Shown one piece after another: positions 28,961-36,661 of a stretch of 64,000 nt of DNA (position 1 is its first letter; each line of letters begins with the position of its first letter). Under the pieces are notes generated by a model that worked only from the letters and a program-made list of their open reading frames with translations, was not told where the DNA came from and ran no database searches. Made by a program: the position numbers and the translations under genes. Location of the stretch: positions 62,001 to 126,000 of the forward strand of contig FOBR01000010.1 of assembly GCA_900109895.1 (NCBI GenBank), read 5' to 3'. This DNA is from a bacterium A37T11 (GTDB lineage Bacteria > Bacteroidota > Bacteroidia > Sphingobacteriales > Sphingobacteriaceae).

Positions 28961-30727
28961 ATGATGAAAAAGATGAAATATTACAATCATAAAACAGGCC
29001 TTTTTTTAAGTTTTATAATGGCTTTGTTTGTTGTCCTTTCCTGCAGTAAAGTTTTGGATGATGTTAAGAATCTAAGCAGTTATCCGGAGTCAGGCACTTT
29101 TGATGATCAAGCCACAGCAAACTCCTATTTAAGCAACCTATATGCCAGTACGCTTACAGGCTGGCCAGTAAATATGGGAAACAATGCCGATGAAAGCGGC
29201 GGCATCAACGATGCGAATTGGGTCACTACCGACAATGCCATCATGAAGTTCTGGCCCTATGATGTAGTGCGAAAAATTAATATACTCCTAAAAGAGCTTC
29301 CCAATGGAGCGGTGGCTGAAGATGCCAAAACAGCCATGATAGGCCAGGCTAAATTTTTGAGGGCTTTTATATACTTCAAAATGGTGGTATACCACGGCGG
29401 AGTGCCCATTATTCAAGTGCCGCAGGAATTGACGGATGACCTGATGGTAAAGAGGAATACAACAGCAGAATGCTTTGACTTTATTATTAAGGACCTGGAT
29501 GAGGCATTCGCTATGTTGCCGGCTAAATACGATGGAAATAACCGGGGCCGCATTGACCAGGCGTGTGTCAAAGCCTTTAAAGGCCGGGTGTTATTGTACA
29601 AAGCATCGCCCCAGTTCAACTCAGCACATCCTTACGACAATACCTACTGGGCTGCAGCTTATACAACCAATGCCGATGCAAAACAATTTTTGGACGAACA
29701 CGGTTATGGCCTGCTAGACGACTATACATCGGTATTTGAAACAAAAGGGCATAAGGAAAACATCCTTTCAGTAATCTATGTCAATCCCAGCAAGACCAAT
29801 GGCAGGCAGGAAGACGCTGTGAGGCCCCTGTCAGAATCAAAGAATGCAACCGGTGCCGACCAGCCGATCTGGTCATTGGTTGAGGCCTACCCCATGAAAG
29901 ATGGAAAAATGCCCGGAGACCCAACTTCCGCGTATAATTACGACGAAAAAACCTTTTGGAAAAACCGCGATCCGCGATTTGATGCGACCATTGTATGGAA
30001 TGGGGCCGAGTATGAATTAAGTGGCATCACCGGAAGGCGCCAGTATACCATGTCGGGTATTGCCAAATCAATGGACGCCTTTGGGTATGTAGTACAAGGT
30101 GAAAATGAATACCGTACCGGCTTGTATTGCAGAAAAGGGATTATGGAACAACTACCATCCACCTCCGTAACGCTCAATGACATTGACTGGCCGGAGATCA
30201 GGTATGCAGAAGTCCTGTTTAATTATGCGGAGGCGGCTAACGAAACCGGAAAGCCGGATGAAGCACTGGCTGTCCTGAAAGCGGTCAGGAAAAGAGCAGG
30301 AATTGACCCCGGCCCTGACGGGATGTATGGTTTAAAAAATAGCATGAGCCAGGATCAAATGAGGGAAGCCATCCTGGCTGAAAAACAAATTGAGTTTGCA
30401 TTTGAGGGCACACGTTTCTGGGACCTGCGGAGGCACCGCTTGCTTAACCGGCTCAATGGCATGCACAAATACGGCGTAATGGCCATGAAGGTAAACGGGC
30501 ATAGCCTGGAACAAATCACTACAGATGACATTGCCAAGGCAAGCACCTTCCAGTTATTGCCTGAGAATTTTGACTACAATATCGTTGAACTAATCACCAA
30601 CGGGCCAAAAGAAATGGTTATGCCAGCCAGCTACTATTTCTTTCCCATACAACTCAATAACATCAATCAAAACCCCAACCTGGAACAGAACATCGGCTGG
30701 GGCGGCACATTTAATCCAGAATTATAA
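28961..30727 (+). CDS. SusD-like surface lipoprotein, locus 1
   Basis: The substrate-binding lid of the SusC transporter. The N terminus is a lipoprotein signal with a lipobox ending at VLSCSK. The body has the helical TPR-type fold of SusD (KAFKGRVLLYKASPQFN region) and the C-terminal AILAEKQIEFAFEGTRFWDLRRH motif that is almost invariant in the family. 588 residues. It is followed after one base by the glycoside hydrolase gene, so all three are one transcript. Confidence 0.93.
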   Translation: MMKKMKYYNHKTGLFLSFIMALFVVLSCSKVLDDVKNLSSYPESGTFDDQATANSYLSNLYASTLTGWPVNMGNNADESGGINDANWVTTDNAIMKFWPYDVVRKINILLKELPNGAVAEDAKTAMIGQAKFLRAFIYFKMVVYHGGVPIIQVPQELTDDLMVKRNTTAECFDFIIKDLDEAFAMLPAKYDGNNRGRIDQACVKAFKGRVLLYKASPQFNSAHPYDNTYWAAAYTTNADAKQFLDEHGYGLLDDYTSVFETKGHKENILSVIYVNPSKTNGRQEDAVRPLSESKNATGADQPIWSLVEAYPMKDGKMPGDPTSAYNYDEKTFWKNRDPRFDATIVWNGAEYELSGITGRRQYTMSGIAKSMDAFGYVVQGENEYRTGLYCRKGIMEQLPSTSVTLNDIDWPEIRYAEVLFNYAEAANETGKPDEALAVLKAVRKRAGIDPGPDGMYGLKNSMSQDQMREAILAEKQIEFAFEGTRFWDLRRHRLLNRLNGMHKYGVMAMKVNGHSLEQITTDDIAKASTFQLLPENFDYNIVELITNGPKEMVMPASYYFFPIQLNNINQNPNLEQNIGWGGTFNPEL

Positions 30728-30728
30728 A

Positions 30729-33521
30729 ATGACAGGCCTGCATAAATCACTTACAGTAATCATCGGGTTCTATTTATGGACCAGTAGCTGTTACGCACAA
30801 ATGGCACAAGGAAAGGATGACTGGTTATTAAAACCAGTCACCCAGGTGCCGGTTTTAGTAAAGAACACCGATGGGCAGCTGGTATTAAAAAACGGGCTTA
30901 TCTCGCGCACCTTTACCACCAGTCCGGGTGGCGCTACAGTTGGGTTTGATAATCTGACCACCGGAGAATCATTACTGCGATCGGTGTCGCCAGAAGCAAC
31001 CGTATGGATCAATGGCTATAAACTGAAGGTAGGGGGCCTCACCGGCCAGCCCATCCATAATTACCTCGATCCGGCTTGGCTCAAGTTCATGAAGGCCGAT
31101 CCGTTGGCCATGGAACTAGTTTCGTGGGACACGGCCGCCATACAAGAACGCTTTCCATGGAAACCGCGCGAAAAGTGGATACCACAACCCACACAACAAC
31201 CCAAAGGGCTTTCTGTCACCTTTACCTACAAAGCAACCAACGAATTTATCAGTCGTTATGCCAAAGAGCTGAATGAAAACGCACAGCGGGAAAAACTATT
31301 TACAGATGAATTTTTAACCTTGTCACCAGGGTGGAAATTGACAGGCACAGGCCTTACCGTCAAAAGTTCGTTTATCAATGAAGGGAAAGCCGGGGAAATG
31401 ATGGGGCCACAAGAACAACCCGTATACGCAGAACGGAATATCCCGGCAGGTAGCCAGGTCATTATAGCCAAAATTAACGCCGGCACAGACCGCTCCACAC
31501 AGACCGGTCCGGGTATAACCCTGCTCTATGGCGACGGCAAAACCATAAAATTTAACCTTTCACCCGGTGACAGCAAGTTTCTGGTAACAAGCACCGACGG
31601 CCAACAGGCCTTCCCCGGTATGGATCCCGGAAAATCTTATTATTTGCGGATCGGTTTAGAACCCGGGCGAGTAATTTTTTCCACCTCCGAAGATGGAACG
31701 CTATACAACCAGTTATCAGTAAAGAAAAATAGCCAACATCCGGTAAAGCTTAGGGTAGGCAAAACCAGTTCCGCCGGAGACGATGCGTTGAAGGGGGTGC
31801 CAGGGCCAATGGCGCGCAGCCATATCGAGTATGTAACCATATTGGGTAGCCCGGGCACCGGGGCGAATAACCTTGATTTCCTTAACCATGTAACGGTGCG
31901 CATACACTATGAACTATACAAAGGCCTTCCCCTTATCAGCAAATGGGTCACCGTTGAAAATGACTCAGAAAAAGAACTAATTGTAAACAATATACGTACA
32001 GAACAATTAGCCGTTGCAGAAGCAGAAAGCGCCGTAGAACAACAAGATCGTTGGGAATTAACCCCTATTTTTGCTCAAAGTGATTTTTCATTTGGTGCCT
32101 CCACGCCCGTTAGCGCGTCAGAAAACGGCTGCATTAGCTGGAGGGATGACACTACGTATACCACCCAGGTTAATTATGAGTTAAAGACACCAGCTTTACT
32201 GGTTTGCGAACCAAAACATGGAATAGGGCAAGAAATCGCGAAAGGCAAACCATTCGAAAGTATGCGGATGTGGGAAATGCTGTATGATAGCCCAAATCGT
32301 GAACGCCGGGGATTAGAAGAGAAAAAAATGTACCGCAGCATCGCACCGTGGGTACAAGAAAATCCCATCATCATGCACGTAAGTAACGCAGATGATGCAT
32401 CGGTCAAAAAGGCCATTGACCAAAGTGCCGATGTAGGATTTGAAACAGTGATCATGACCTTTGGCAGCGGCTTCAATCCGGAAGATACCAGCCTTGCAAA
32501 CATTCAGCGCATGAAAAAGCTGGAGCAATATGCCTCAGGCAAAGGTGTTGCATTGGGAGGTTATTCCCTGCTGGCCAGTCGTAGTATTGATCCGGCTAAC
32601 GATGTGGTTATGCCAGCCGGTATGAAACCTACATTTGGTAATTCTCCATGCTTGTTAAGTGCATGGGGTGATCAGTATTTTCATAACCTTTATAACTTTT
32701 ATGAAAAAACCGGCCTGGACCTATTGGAACATGACGGTTCCTATCCGGGGGATGTATGTGCATCCACCACCCATCCGGGGCATCGGGGATTGGAAGACTC
32801 CCAATGGAAGCAATTTGTGCGCATTCGCGATTATTATCGCTGGTGCCGGTCAAAAGGCATCTATCTGAATATCCCCGACTGGTATTTCTTAAACGGAGGT
32901 ACCAAAACCAGTATGGGCTACCGGGAAACCAATTGGTCTCTGCCCAGAGCCTATCAGGAAATCATTGAGCGGCAAAACATCTATGACGGCACCTGGGAGA
33001 AAACCCCATCCATGGGGTGGATGTTTGTGCCATTAGTACAGTACCATGGCGGCGGCGACGCAGCAACCATTGAACCACTCAAAGAACACCTGCCCCATTA
33101 TGAGCAAAGGCTGGCCAATCTGTTTGGTGCCGGTGTACAAGCATGCTATCGGGGGCCTGAGCTATACGATAGTCCTGAAACCCGCCTGGTCGTAAAAAAA
33201 TGGGTTGATTTTTATAAACGTCACCGCCGCATACTGGATGCAGATATTATACACCTGCGTCGCCCCGACGGGCGTGACTACGACGGTATCCTGCATGCCG
33301 ACCCCCAAGGGCAGGAAAAAGGATTGATCATGCTATACAACCCGCTTGATACGGCTATCCATCGCAAAATTTCCATAGACCTTTATTATACCGGTTTACA
33401 GAATCAAGCACAAATCAGTGAACAGGACGGACCCTTCCGGAAAGTTACATTAAACGGAAGCCACCTTGATCTGGAAACCCTTATACCCGCAAAAGGCCAA
33501 ACGTGGATTGTCGTAAAATAA
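30729..33521 (+). CDS. Exported glycoside hydrolase, alpha-galactosidase-like TIM barrel
   Basis: A 930-residue exported enzyme (signal peptide ending near SCYAQ). Order: beta-sandwich N-terminal domain, an inserted lectin-like region at about residues 200-385 (KLTGTGLTVKSSF, LLYGDGKTIKFNL, YYLRIGLEPG), then a (beta/alpha)8 barrel starting near 560, and a C-terminal beta domain. The barrel has LDLLEHDGSYPG, with D669 where GH27/GH36/GH31 enzymes keep their nucleophile; R-D-Y-Y-R-W and the WYFLNGG segment follow. I cannot place it in a numbered CAZy family by eye. It is the degradative partner of locus 1. Confidence 0.75.
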   Translation: MTGLHKSLTVIIGFYLWTSSCYAQMAQGKDDWLLKPVTQVPVLVKNTDGQLVLKNGLISRTFTTSPGGATVGFDNLTTGESLLRSVSPEATVWINGYKLKVGGLTGQPIHNYLDPAWLKFMKADPLAMELVSWDTAAIQERFPWKPREKWIPQPTQQPKGLSVTFTYKATNEFISRYAKELNENAQREKLFTDEFLTLSPGWKLTGTGLTVKSSFINEGKAGEMMGPQEQPVYAERNIPAGSQVIIAKINAGTDRSTQTGPGITLLYGDGKTIKFNLSPGDSKFLVTSTDGQQAFPGMDPGKSYYLRIGLEPGRVIFSTSEDGTLYNQLSVKKNSQHPVKLRVGKTSSAGDDALKGVPGPMARSHIEYVTILGSPGTGANNLDFLNHVTVRIHYELYKGLPLISKWVTVENDSEKELIVNNIRTEQLAVAEAESAVEQQDRWELTPIFAQSDFSFGASTPVSASENGCISWRDDTTYTTQVNYELKTPALLVCEPKHGIGQEIAKGKPFESMRMWEMLYDSPNRERRGLEEKKMYRSIAPWVQENPIIMHVSNADDASVKKAIDQSADVGFETVIMTFGSGFNPEDTSLANIQRMKKLEQYASGKGVALGGYSLLASRSIDPANDVVMPAGMKPTFGNSPCLLSAWGDQYFHNLYNFYEKTGLDLLEHDGSYPGDVCASTTHPGHRGLEDSQWKQFVRIRDYYRWCRSKGIYLNIPDWYFLNGGTKTSMGYRETNWSLPRAYQEIIERQNIYDGTWEKTPSMGWMFVPLVQYHGGGDAATIEPLKEHLPHYEQRLANLFGAGVQACYRGPELYDSPETRLVVKKWVDFYKRHRRILDADIIHLRRPDGRDYDGILHADPQGQEKGLIMLYNPLDTAIHRKISIDLYYTGLQNQAQISEQDGPFRKVTLNGSHLDLETLIPAKGQTWIVVK

Positions 33522-33598
33522 TATAACTAGTAAACCCATTTCAAAACGCAGGGGAAATTCCGGAGTTATTTTAAATGCAGTGAATGGTTTTATTGTTA

Positions 33599-33660
33599 TG
33601 CGGAGAATAAATGGTTTATTCGCCGCAAAATTGCGGAGAATAAACCCTATATTTGCCGCA
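33599..33660. promoter_or_regulatory. Paired palindromic operator and -7 box of the Fic gene
   Basis: The 13-mer TGCGGAGAATAAA occurs at 33599-33611 and again at 33632-33644. The first copy faces an inverted copy at 33615-33627 (one mismatch, 3-base spacer); the second faces a partial one, TTTGCCGCA, at 33652-33660. A TATATTTG box (33648-33655) lies within the second palindrome, so a protein bound there would block transcription. A good AGGAGG (33668-33673) lies only two bases before the ATG, which is unusually close. Confidence 0.65.
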
Positions 33661-33675
33661 TAGGAACAGGAGGTA

Positions 33676-34767
33676 ATGGCAACATACATCTATCAAAACA
33701 AAAACTGGACAGATTTTACCTGGCAGGACAAGGTAATTAATATTCTCTTTGGAGAAGTACGGCACCTTCAGGGCAAAATTACCGGTCAAATGAGCTCTTT
33801 AGGATTTTTCCTACAAGAGGAAGCTAACCTTACAACGCTTACGCTTGATGTGGTAAAATCTTCAGAAATTGAAGGAGAGCAACTTAATTACGACCAAGTA
33901 CGGTCTTCCATCGCCAGGCGTTTGGGATTAGAAGTAGCAGGCTTGGTACCAGCTAACAGAAACGTGGAAGGGGTGGTTGAAATGATGTTAGATGCTACCC
34001 AAAATTACAAGCAGCCATTAAGTGAAGACAGGCTGTTTGGCTGGCATTCAGCATTGTTTCCTGCCGGTAGGAGCGGGATGTATAAAATAGAAGTAGGGCG
34101 CTACCGAACCGGCGAAATGCAGGTGGTTTCGGGAGCCATGGGAAAAGAGAAAATTCATTTTGAAGCAGTACCAGCCCAAATGGTGAAGGAAGAAATGGAT
34201 AAATTCCTAAATTGGTTAAATGATGATAGGGTTATCGACCCGGTACTAAAATCGGCCATTGCCCACTTTTGGTTTATCATTATTCACCCATTTGATGATG
34301 GAAATGGCAGAATAGCCCGCGCAATTTCTGATTTATTACTAGCCCGTGCCGATGGCAGCCCCAAACGTTATTATAGTATGTCGCGGCAGATATTGGAAGA
34401 ACGAAATCGGTATTATGAAGTGTTACAAAAAGTTCAGCATAGCAACGGAGATATTACCGAATGGTTAGACTGGTTTCTTCATTGCCTAAAAAACGCTTTG
34501 GAGGAAACCCTCATCACGCTGCAGAAAGTAGTACATAAAGCAGAATTCTGGAAACGGCACGAACATACATCCCTAAACGAACGGCAGCGGCTAATGCTAA
34601 ACAAATTGTTAGACGGTTTTGAAGGCAAGCTCAAATCCTCCAAATGGGCTAAAATAGCCAAATGTTCAGCAGACACAGCCTTGCGCGATATAAAAGACCT
34701 GATTGATAAAGGTATCTTACAACAGGAACAACAAGGAGGCCGTAGCACAAATTACGAGCTCACTTAA
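33676..34767 (+). CDS. Fic-domain AMPylator with N-terminal inhibitory helix and C-terminal winged helix
   Basis: Fic proteins transfer AMP (or related groups) to a target hydroxyl. The active-site motif HPFDDGNGR (204-212) is complete. An N-terminal inhibitory motif SxxxEG is present at residues 62-67 (S62, E66, G67), making this a self-inhibited, class II-type Fic. The N-terminal 60 residues look like the DUF4172 leader. The last 60 residues (about 300-360, RLMLNKLLDG, CSADTALRDIKDLIDKG) form a winged helix-turn-helix, so the protein could bind the palindromes in front of its own gene. No separate antitoxin gene is present. Codon use matches the neighbours. Confidence 0.92.
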   Translation: MATYIYQNKNWTDFTWQDKVINILFGEVRHLQGKITGQMSSLGFFLQEEANLTTLTLDVVKSSEIEGEQLNYDQVRSSIARRLGLEVAGLVPANRNVEGVVEMMLDATQNYKQPLSEDRLFGWHSALFPAGRSGMYKIEVGRYRTGEMQVVSGAMGKEKIHFEAVPAQMVKEEMDKFLNWLNDDRVIDPVLKSAIAHFWFIIIHPFDDGNGRIARAISDLLLARADGSPKRYYSMSRQILEERNRYYEVLQKVQHSNGDITEWLDWFLHCLKNALEETLITLQKVVHKAEFWKRHEHTSLNERQRLMLNKLLDGFEGKLKSSKWAKIAKCSADTALRDIKDLIDKGILQQEQQGGRSTNYELT

Positions 34768-34779
34768 GTTAATTAGTTA

Positions 34780-34859
34780 TTCATAATTTAATCACCGCAA
34801 CCCCCTTCACCGTCGTAAAGTACCGTTGATCCTTGTCATGCGGGCTGGTGGGGTTGGTC
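34780..34859 (-). repeat. 80-bp duplicate of the 3' end of the XRE gene (copy A)
   Basis: This stretch repeats 35568-35647 with three mismatches in 80 bases. It encodes, on the minus strand, the last 26 codons of the same C-terminal domain (QRYFTTVKGVAVIKL-type end). Upstream of it the similarity stops abruptly, so it is a gene remnant left by a recombination or replacement event. Confidence 0.85.
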
Positions 34860-34906
34860 TTTGCTATGGTTTATAGATTACCTATTGATTTTAGATTCAT
34901 AGCTTA

Positions 34907-34999
34907 TTATTTCAAAATAGGGTTTCGCTTGGCATGAAATATAGAGACAATTGCCACTTTTTCTTTGTCCGGAAAATGGAGTAATGGTACATTTTTAGG
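34907..34999 (-). pseudogene. C-terminal remnant of a RelE/ParE-type toxin
   Basis: Just after the antitoxin gene, the minus strand reads about 30 codons ending in VAIVSIFHAKRNPILK and a TAA. The hydrophobic strand plus HxKRNP ending is the C-terminal signature of RelE/ParE toxins. A TGA lies immediately before it in frame and the other two thirds of a toxin are missing. The toxin is therefore deleted, with only its end left. Seen: the motif and stop; inferred: the family. Confidence 0.6.
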
Positions 35000-35016
35000 T
35001 CAATAAGCAGCGTATA

Positions 35017-35253
35017 TTATATTTGTCGTTTATTAATTTCGTTGTCTATGTCATCCATTGTATACCCAACTTCTCCACGATCCAGCCAAGACTTTACCCG
35101 GTCGTCAAATTCACGTATTACATCTTTATTTTCCCACCAGTTTATGCCAGCCACCGCTGCTGCGTCCACCGCCTGATAAATCGAGGGCAGATTTTCGTCG
35201 CTGGCGTTATTAATTAACTGATGGAGCTTTTCCCTTAATGTCGACGTATTCAT
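35017..35253 (-). CDS. Antitoxin-like protein of a broken toxin-antitoxin module
   Basis: A 78-residue acidic protein with a helical N terminus (STLREKLHQLINNAS) and a WWENKDVIREFDDRVKSWLDRGE middle, of the type found in front of RelE/ParE toxins in Bacteroidota. Start at 35253 is chosen because AGGAG lies seven bases upstream and the promoter and palindromes sit just before it; the longer frame from 35295 would run through them. The toxin that should follow is reduced to a remnant. It may survive as an orphan antitoxin that neutralises a related toxin elsewhere. Confidence 0.7.
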   Translation of the reverse strand: MNTSTLREKLHQLINNASDENLPSIYQAVDAAAVAGINWWENKDVIREFDDRVKSWLDRGEVGYTMDDIDNEINKRQI

Positions 35254-35263
35254 ATTGATCTCC

Positions 35264-35308
35264 TTTCTTCGAAGAAACAAATTTACGTAAATCATTTCAT
35301 AAAAGCAA
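35264..35308 (-). promoter_or_regulatory. Promoter and palindromic operators of the antitoxin gene
   Basis: Minus strand: TTG at 35308-35306, 20 bases, then TAAATTTG at 35285-35278. Two perfect palindromes overlap it: ATTTACGTAAAT (35281-35292) and TTTCTTCGAAGAAA (35264-35277). This is the layout expected for an antitoxin that represses its own operon. Confidence 0.7.
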
Positions 35309-35355
35309 TGCCCCCGAGGCGGGTATGGTCATGATACCTGGGTTGCCAACCGAAA

Positions 35356-35541
35356 TCAGGCCGTGACGCGCGGGCCAGTTTTTAGATTGCGGCCAAAATT
35401 TGTTTTTAGAATGGCCATCATAATATCTTTACCGAATATGGCCCGCCAGATAGGTAATACCCTACGGTATAAGATCTGTGAGAAAAAAGCGGCTAATTGA
35501 TTGACACCTTCAGGTGTCTTAACTAAACGACATTGACCCAT
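35356..35541 (-). other. Short open frame of doubtful coding value
   Basis: A 61-codon frame in the 315-base gap between the antitoxin and the XRE gene. The peptide is basic and slightly hydrophobic (LAAFFSQILYRRVLPIW) and I do not recognise it. It could be a scrap of a lost gene in this disturbed strip. Apart from the antitoxin promoter nothing else is seen in the gap. Confidence 0.25.
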
Positions 35542-35567
35542 AATTCAAAAACATCCCTAATTCATCC

Positions 35568-35647
35568 TTCATAATTTAATCACCGCAACCCCCTTCACCG
35601 TCGTAAAATACCGTTGATCCTTATCATGCGGGCTGGCGGGGTTGGTC
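35568..35647 (-). repeat. 80-bp repeat copy B (3' end of the XRE gene)
   Basis: The in-place partner of 34780-34859, three mismatches. Here it is joined to the complete gene, so this is the parental arrangement. Confidence 0.85.
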
Positions 35648-36171
35648 ATGCTGATCCAGCCAGCGTCCAGGGTCAGTTTGAGCAGTTTGTTAAAATTGAC
35701 GGTGTATTTAGACAGGCCAAATTTATCGCGCAGGGCGCTTTTGCGCAGCCTGGCGTTGTGGCAGTATGTCAGCATCAGGTAGAGGCGGTTGGTGTCGGCA
35801 GGGGAGAGGGCCTGGCTAATGGACTTGCCCAGGGCTTTTTTTACTTGCCCCTTTACTTGTTCTTCCTGTGCAGGCGAGAGCACAAAACCACCCGCCGCAG
35901 GCTCGGGTGGGGTACCTGTAATGATGGTGGAGAAGATCTCTTCCTTGGTTTTGTTGAGGCCACGGAAGATTTTTAAGAGAATTTTGAGACTTATATTTAA
36001 CGAGCCACTTTCGTATTTTCTCATAGTTGCGCTGTCAATATCTATTTTATTTCCAAAGGTTTCAGCACTGCTATATCCAAGAATCTTCCTTTCTCTTCTA
36101 ATAAATTCACCAATAGATTTTAAAAGCTCTTCAAGTTCTTTATCGAGTGGTTTGCCGTTAATTTTGCTCAT
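35569..36171 (-). CDS. XRE-family regulator with C-terminal winged-helix-like domain
   Basis: A 200-residue protein. The ATG at 36171 is chosen because the helix-turn-helix domain begins just after it and an inverted repeat lies directly upstream; the upstream frame to 36240 would run through that repeat. An XRE/HTH_3 domain covers about residues 15-75 (KILGYSSAETFGNKIDIDSATMR motif region). After a linker, a second domain (about 125-200) looks like a winged helix (LRKSALRDKFGLSKYTV, ending GVAVIKL). No neighbouring toxin is seen. It may regulate itself and possibly the uptake locus to its right. Confidence 0.8.
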   Translation of the reverse strand: MSKINGKPLDKELEELLKSIGEFIRRERKILGYSSAETFGNKIDIDSATMRKYESGSLNISLKILLKIFRGLNKTKEEIFSTIITGTPPEPAAGGFVLSPAQEEQVKGQVKKALGKSISQALSPADTNRLYLMLTYCHNARLRKSALRDKFGLSKYTVNFNKLLKLTLDAGWISMTNPASPHDKDQRYFTTVKGVAVIKL

Positions 36172-36173
36172 GA

Positions 36174-36203
36174 ATAAAATAACTATTGTATTCGTTATTT
36201 TAT
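36174..36203. promoter_or_regulatory. Inverted repeat at the start of the XRE gene
   Basis: Perfect 10-bp arms ATAAAATAAC (36174-36183) and GTTATTTTAT (36194-36203) with a 10-base spacer. It starts three bases before the XRE ATG, a good position for an autoregulatory operator. Confidence 0.55.
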
Positions 36204-36226
36204 CAGGATAAATAATGATCGTTTTA

Positions 36227-36258
36227 TTTGGATGTTTCACATTTGATATCTATATTTG
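36227..36258 (+). promoter_or_regulatory. Rightward promoter between XRE gene and uptake locus 2
   Basis: TTTG at 36227-36230, 20 bases, TATATTTG at 36251-36258: an exact Bacteroidota promoter. Start would be near 36265, leaving a leader of about 400 bases before susC at 36662. Confidence 0.55.
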
Positions 36259-36325
36259 TCCTGTAACAATTATTTTTATGAATTAAAGAATTATACATAA
36301 TTAACAAGTAGACAATTAAGATAGT

Positions 36326-36577
36326 TTAGGTTTTTCCAAACCAACGCTCGTCATCCGAAACCGGCAGTTTCACGTACACGGGCGATAGGAAAAACCCATT
36401 GCAGTTATTGCCCAAATATCCGCAGTAATGCGTATATTTGGCAAGCTGTAATCGGGTCCTGTCGTTATACTGCGTGCAAGCTCCTGCCGGTGCTAGGATG
36501 GCAGTGACGGGACCCATTATAGCAACTATGACAACAATCCTTACCAACACCGGCAGTTCCCTTAAAAATCGATTCAA
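36326..36577 (-). CDS. Possible small exported cysteine-containing protein
   Basis: The minus strand has an open frame that from a TTG at 36577 gives 83 residues: a basic start, a hydrophobic core (LPVLVRIVVIVAIMGPVTAIL) and an APAGA cleavage-like site, then about 50 residues with three cysteines (CTQYND, YCGYLGNNC). It resembles a signal peptide with a short mature peptide. It lies next to SusC-SusD-TlpA locus 2, where another small exported protein is found on the far side. The lack of an ATG start and of recognisable homology keeps confidence low. The rest of the 490-base gap holds two candidate promoters. Confidence 0.35.
   Translation of the reverse strand: MNRFLRELPVLVRIVVIVAIMGPVTAILAPAGACTQYNDRTRLQLAKYTHYCGYLGNNCNGFFLSPVYVKLPVSDDERWFGKT
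36408..36440 (+). promoter_or_regulatory. Second candidate promoter for uptake locus 2
   Basis: TTG at 36408-36410, 22 bases, TATATTTG at 36433-36440. It overlaps the doubtful small leftward reading frame; if real it gives a leader of about 215 bases before susC. Confidence 0.4.
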
Positions 36578-36661
36578 AAATATTATTAAATCGCCCGTAT
36601 GACCGGGGCGTCCCCTCAGGGTTATACCACTATTTTTTTTAATCAAATTATTTAAAATCAA

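Noticed and set aside
33599-33660. Start of a CRISPR array
   Set aside because: Only two direct copies with inverted partners and no spacers of even length; it is an operator-type arrangement.
35614-36211. Two rightward frames opposite the XRE gene
   Set aside because: The minus strand encodes a recognisable HTH regulator with an operator; the plus frames have no features.
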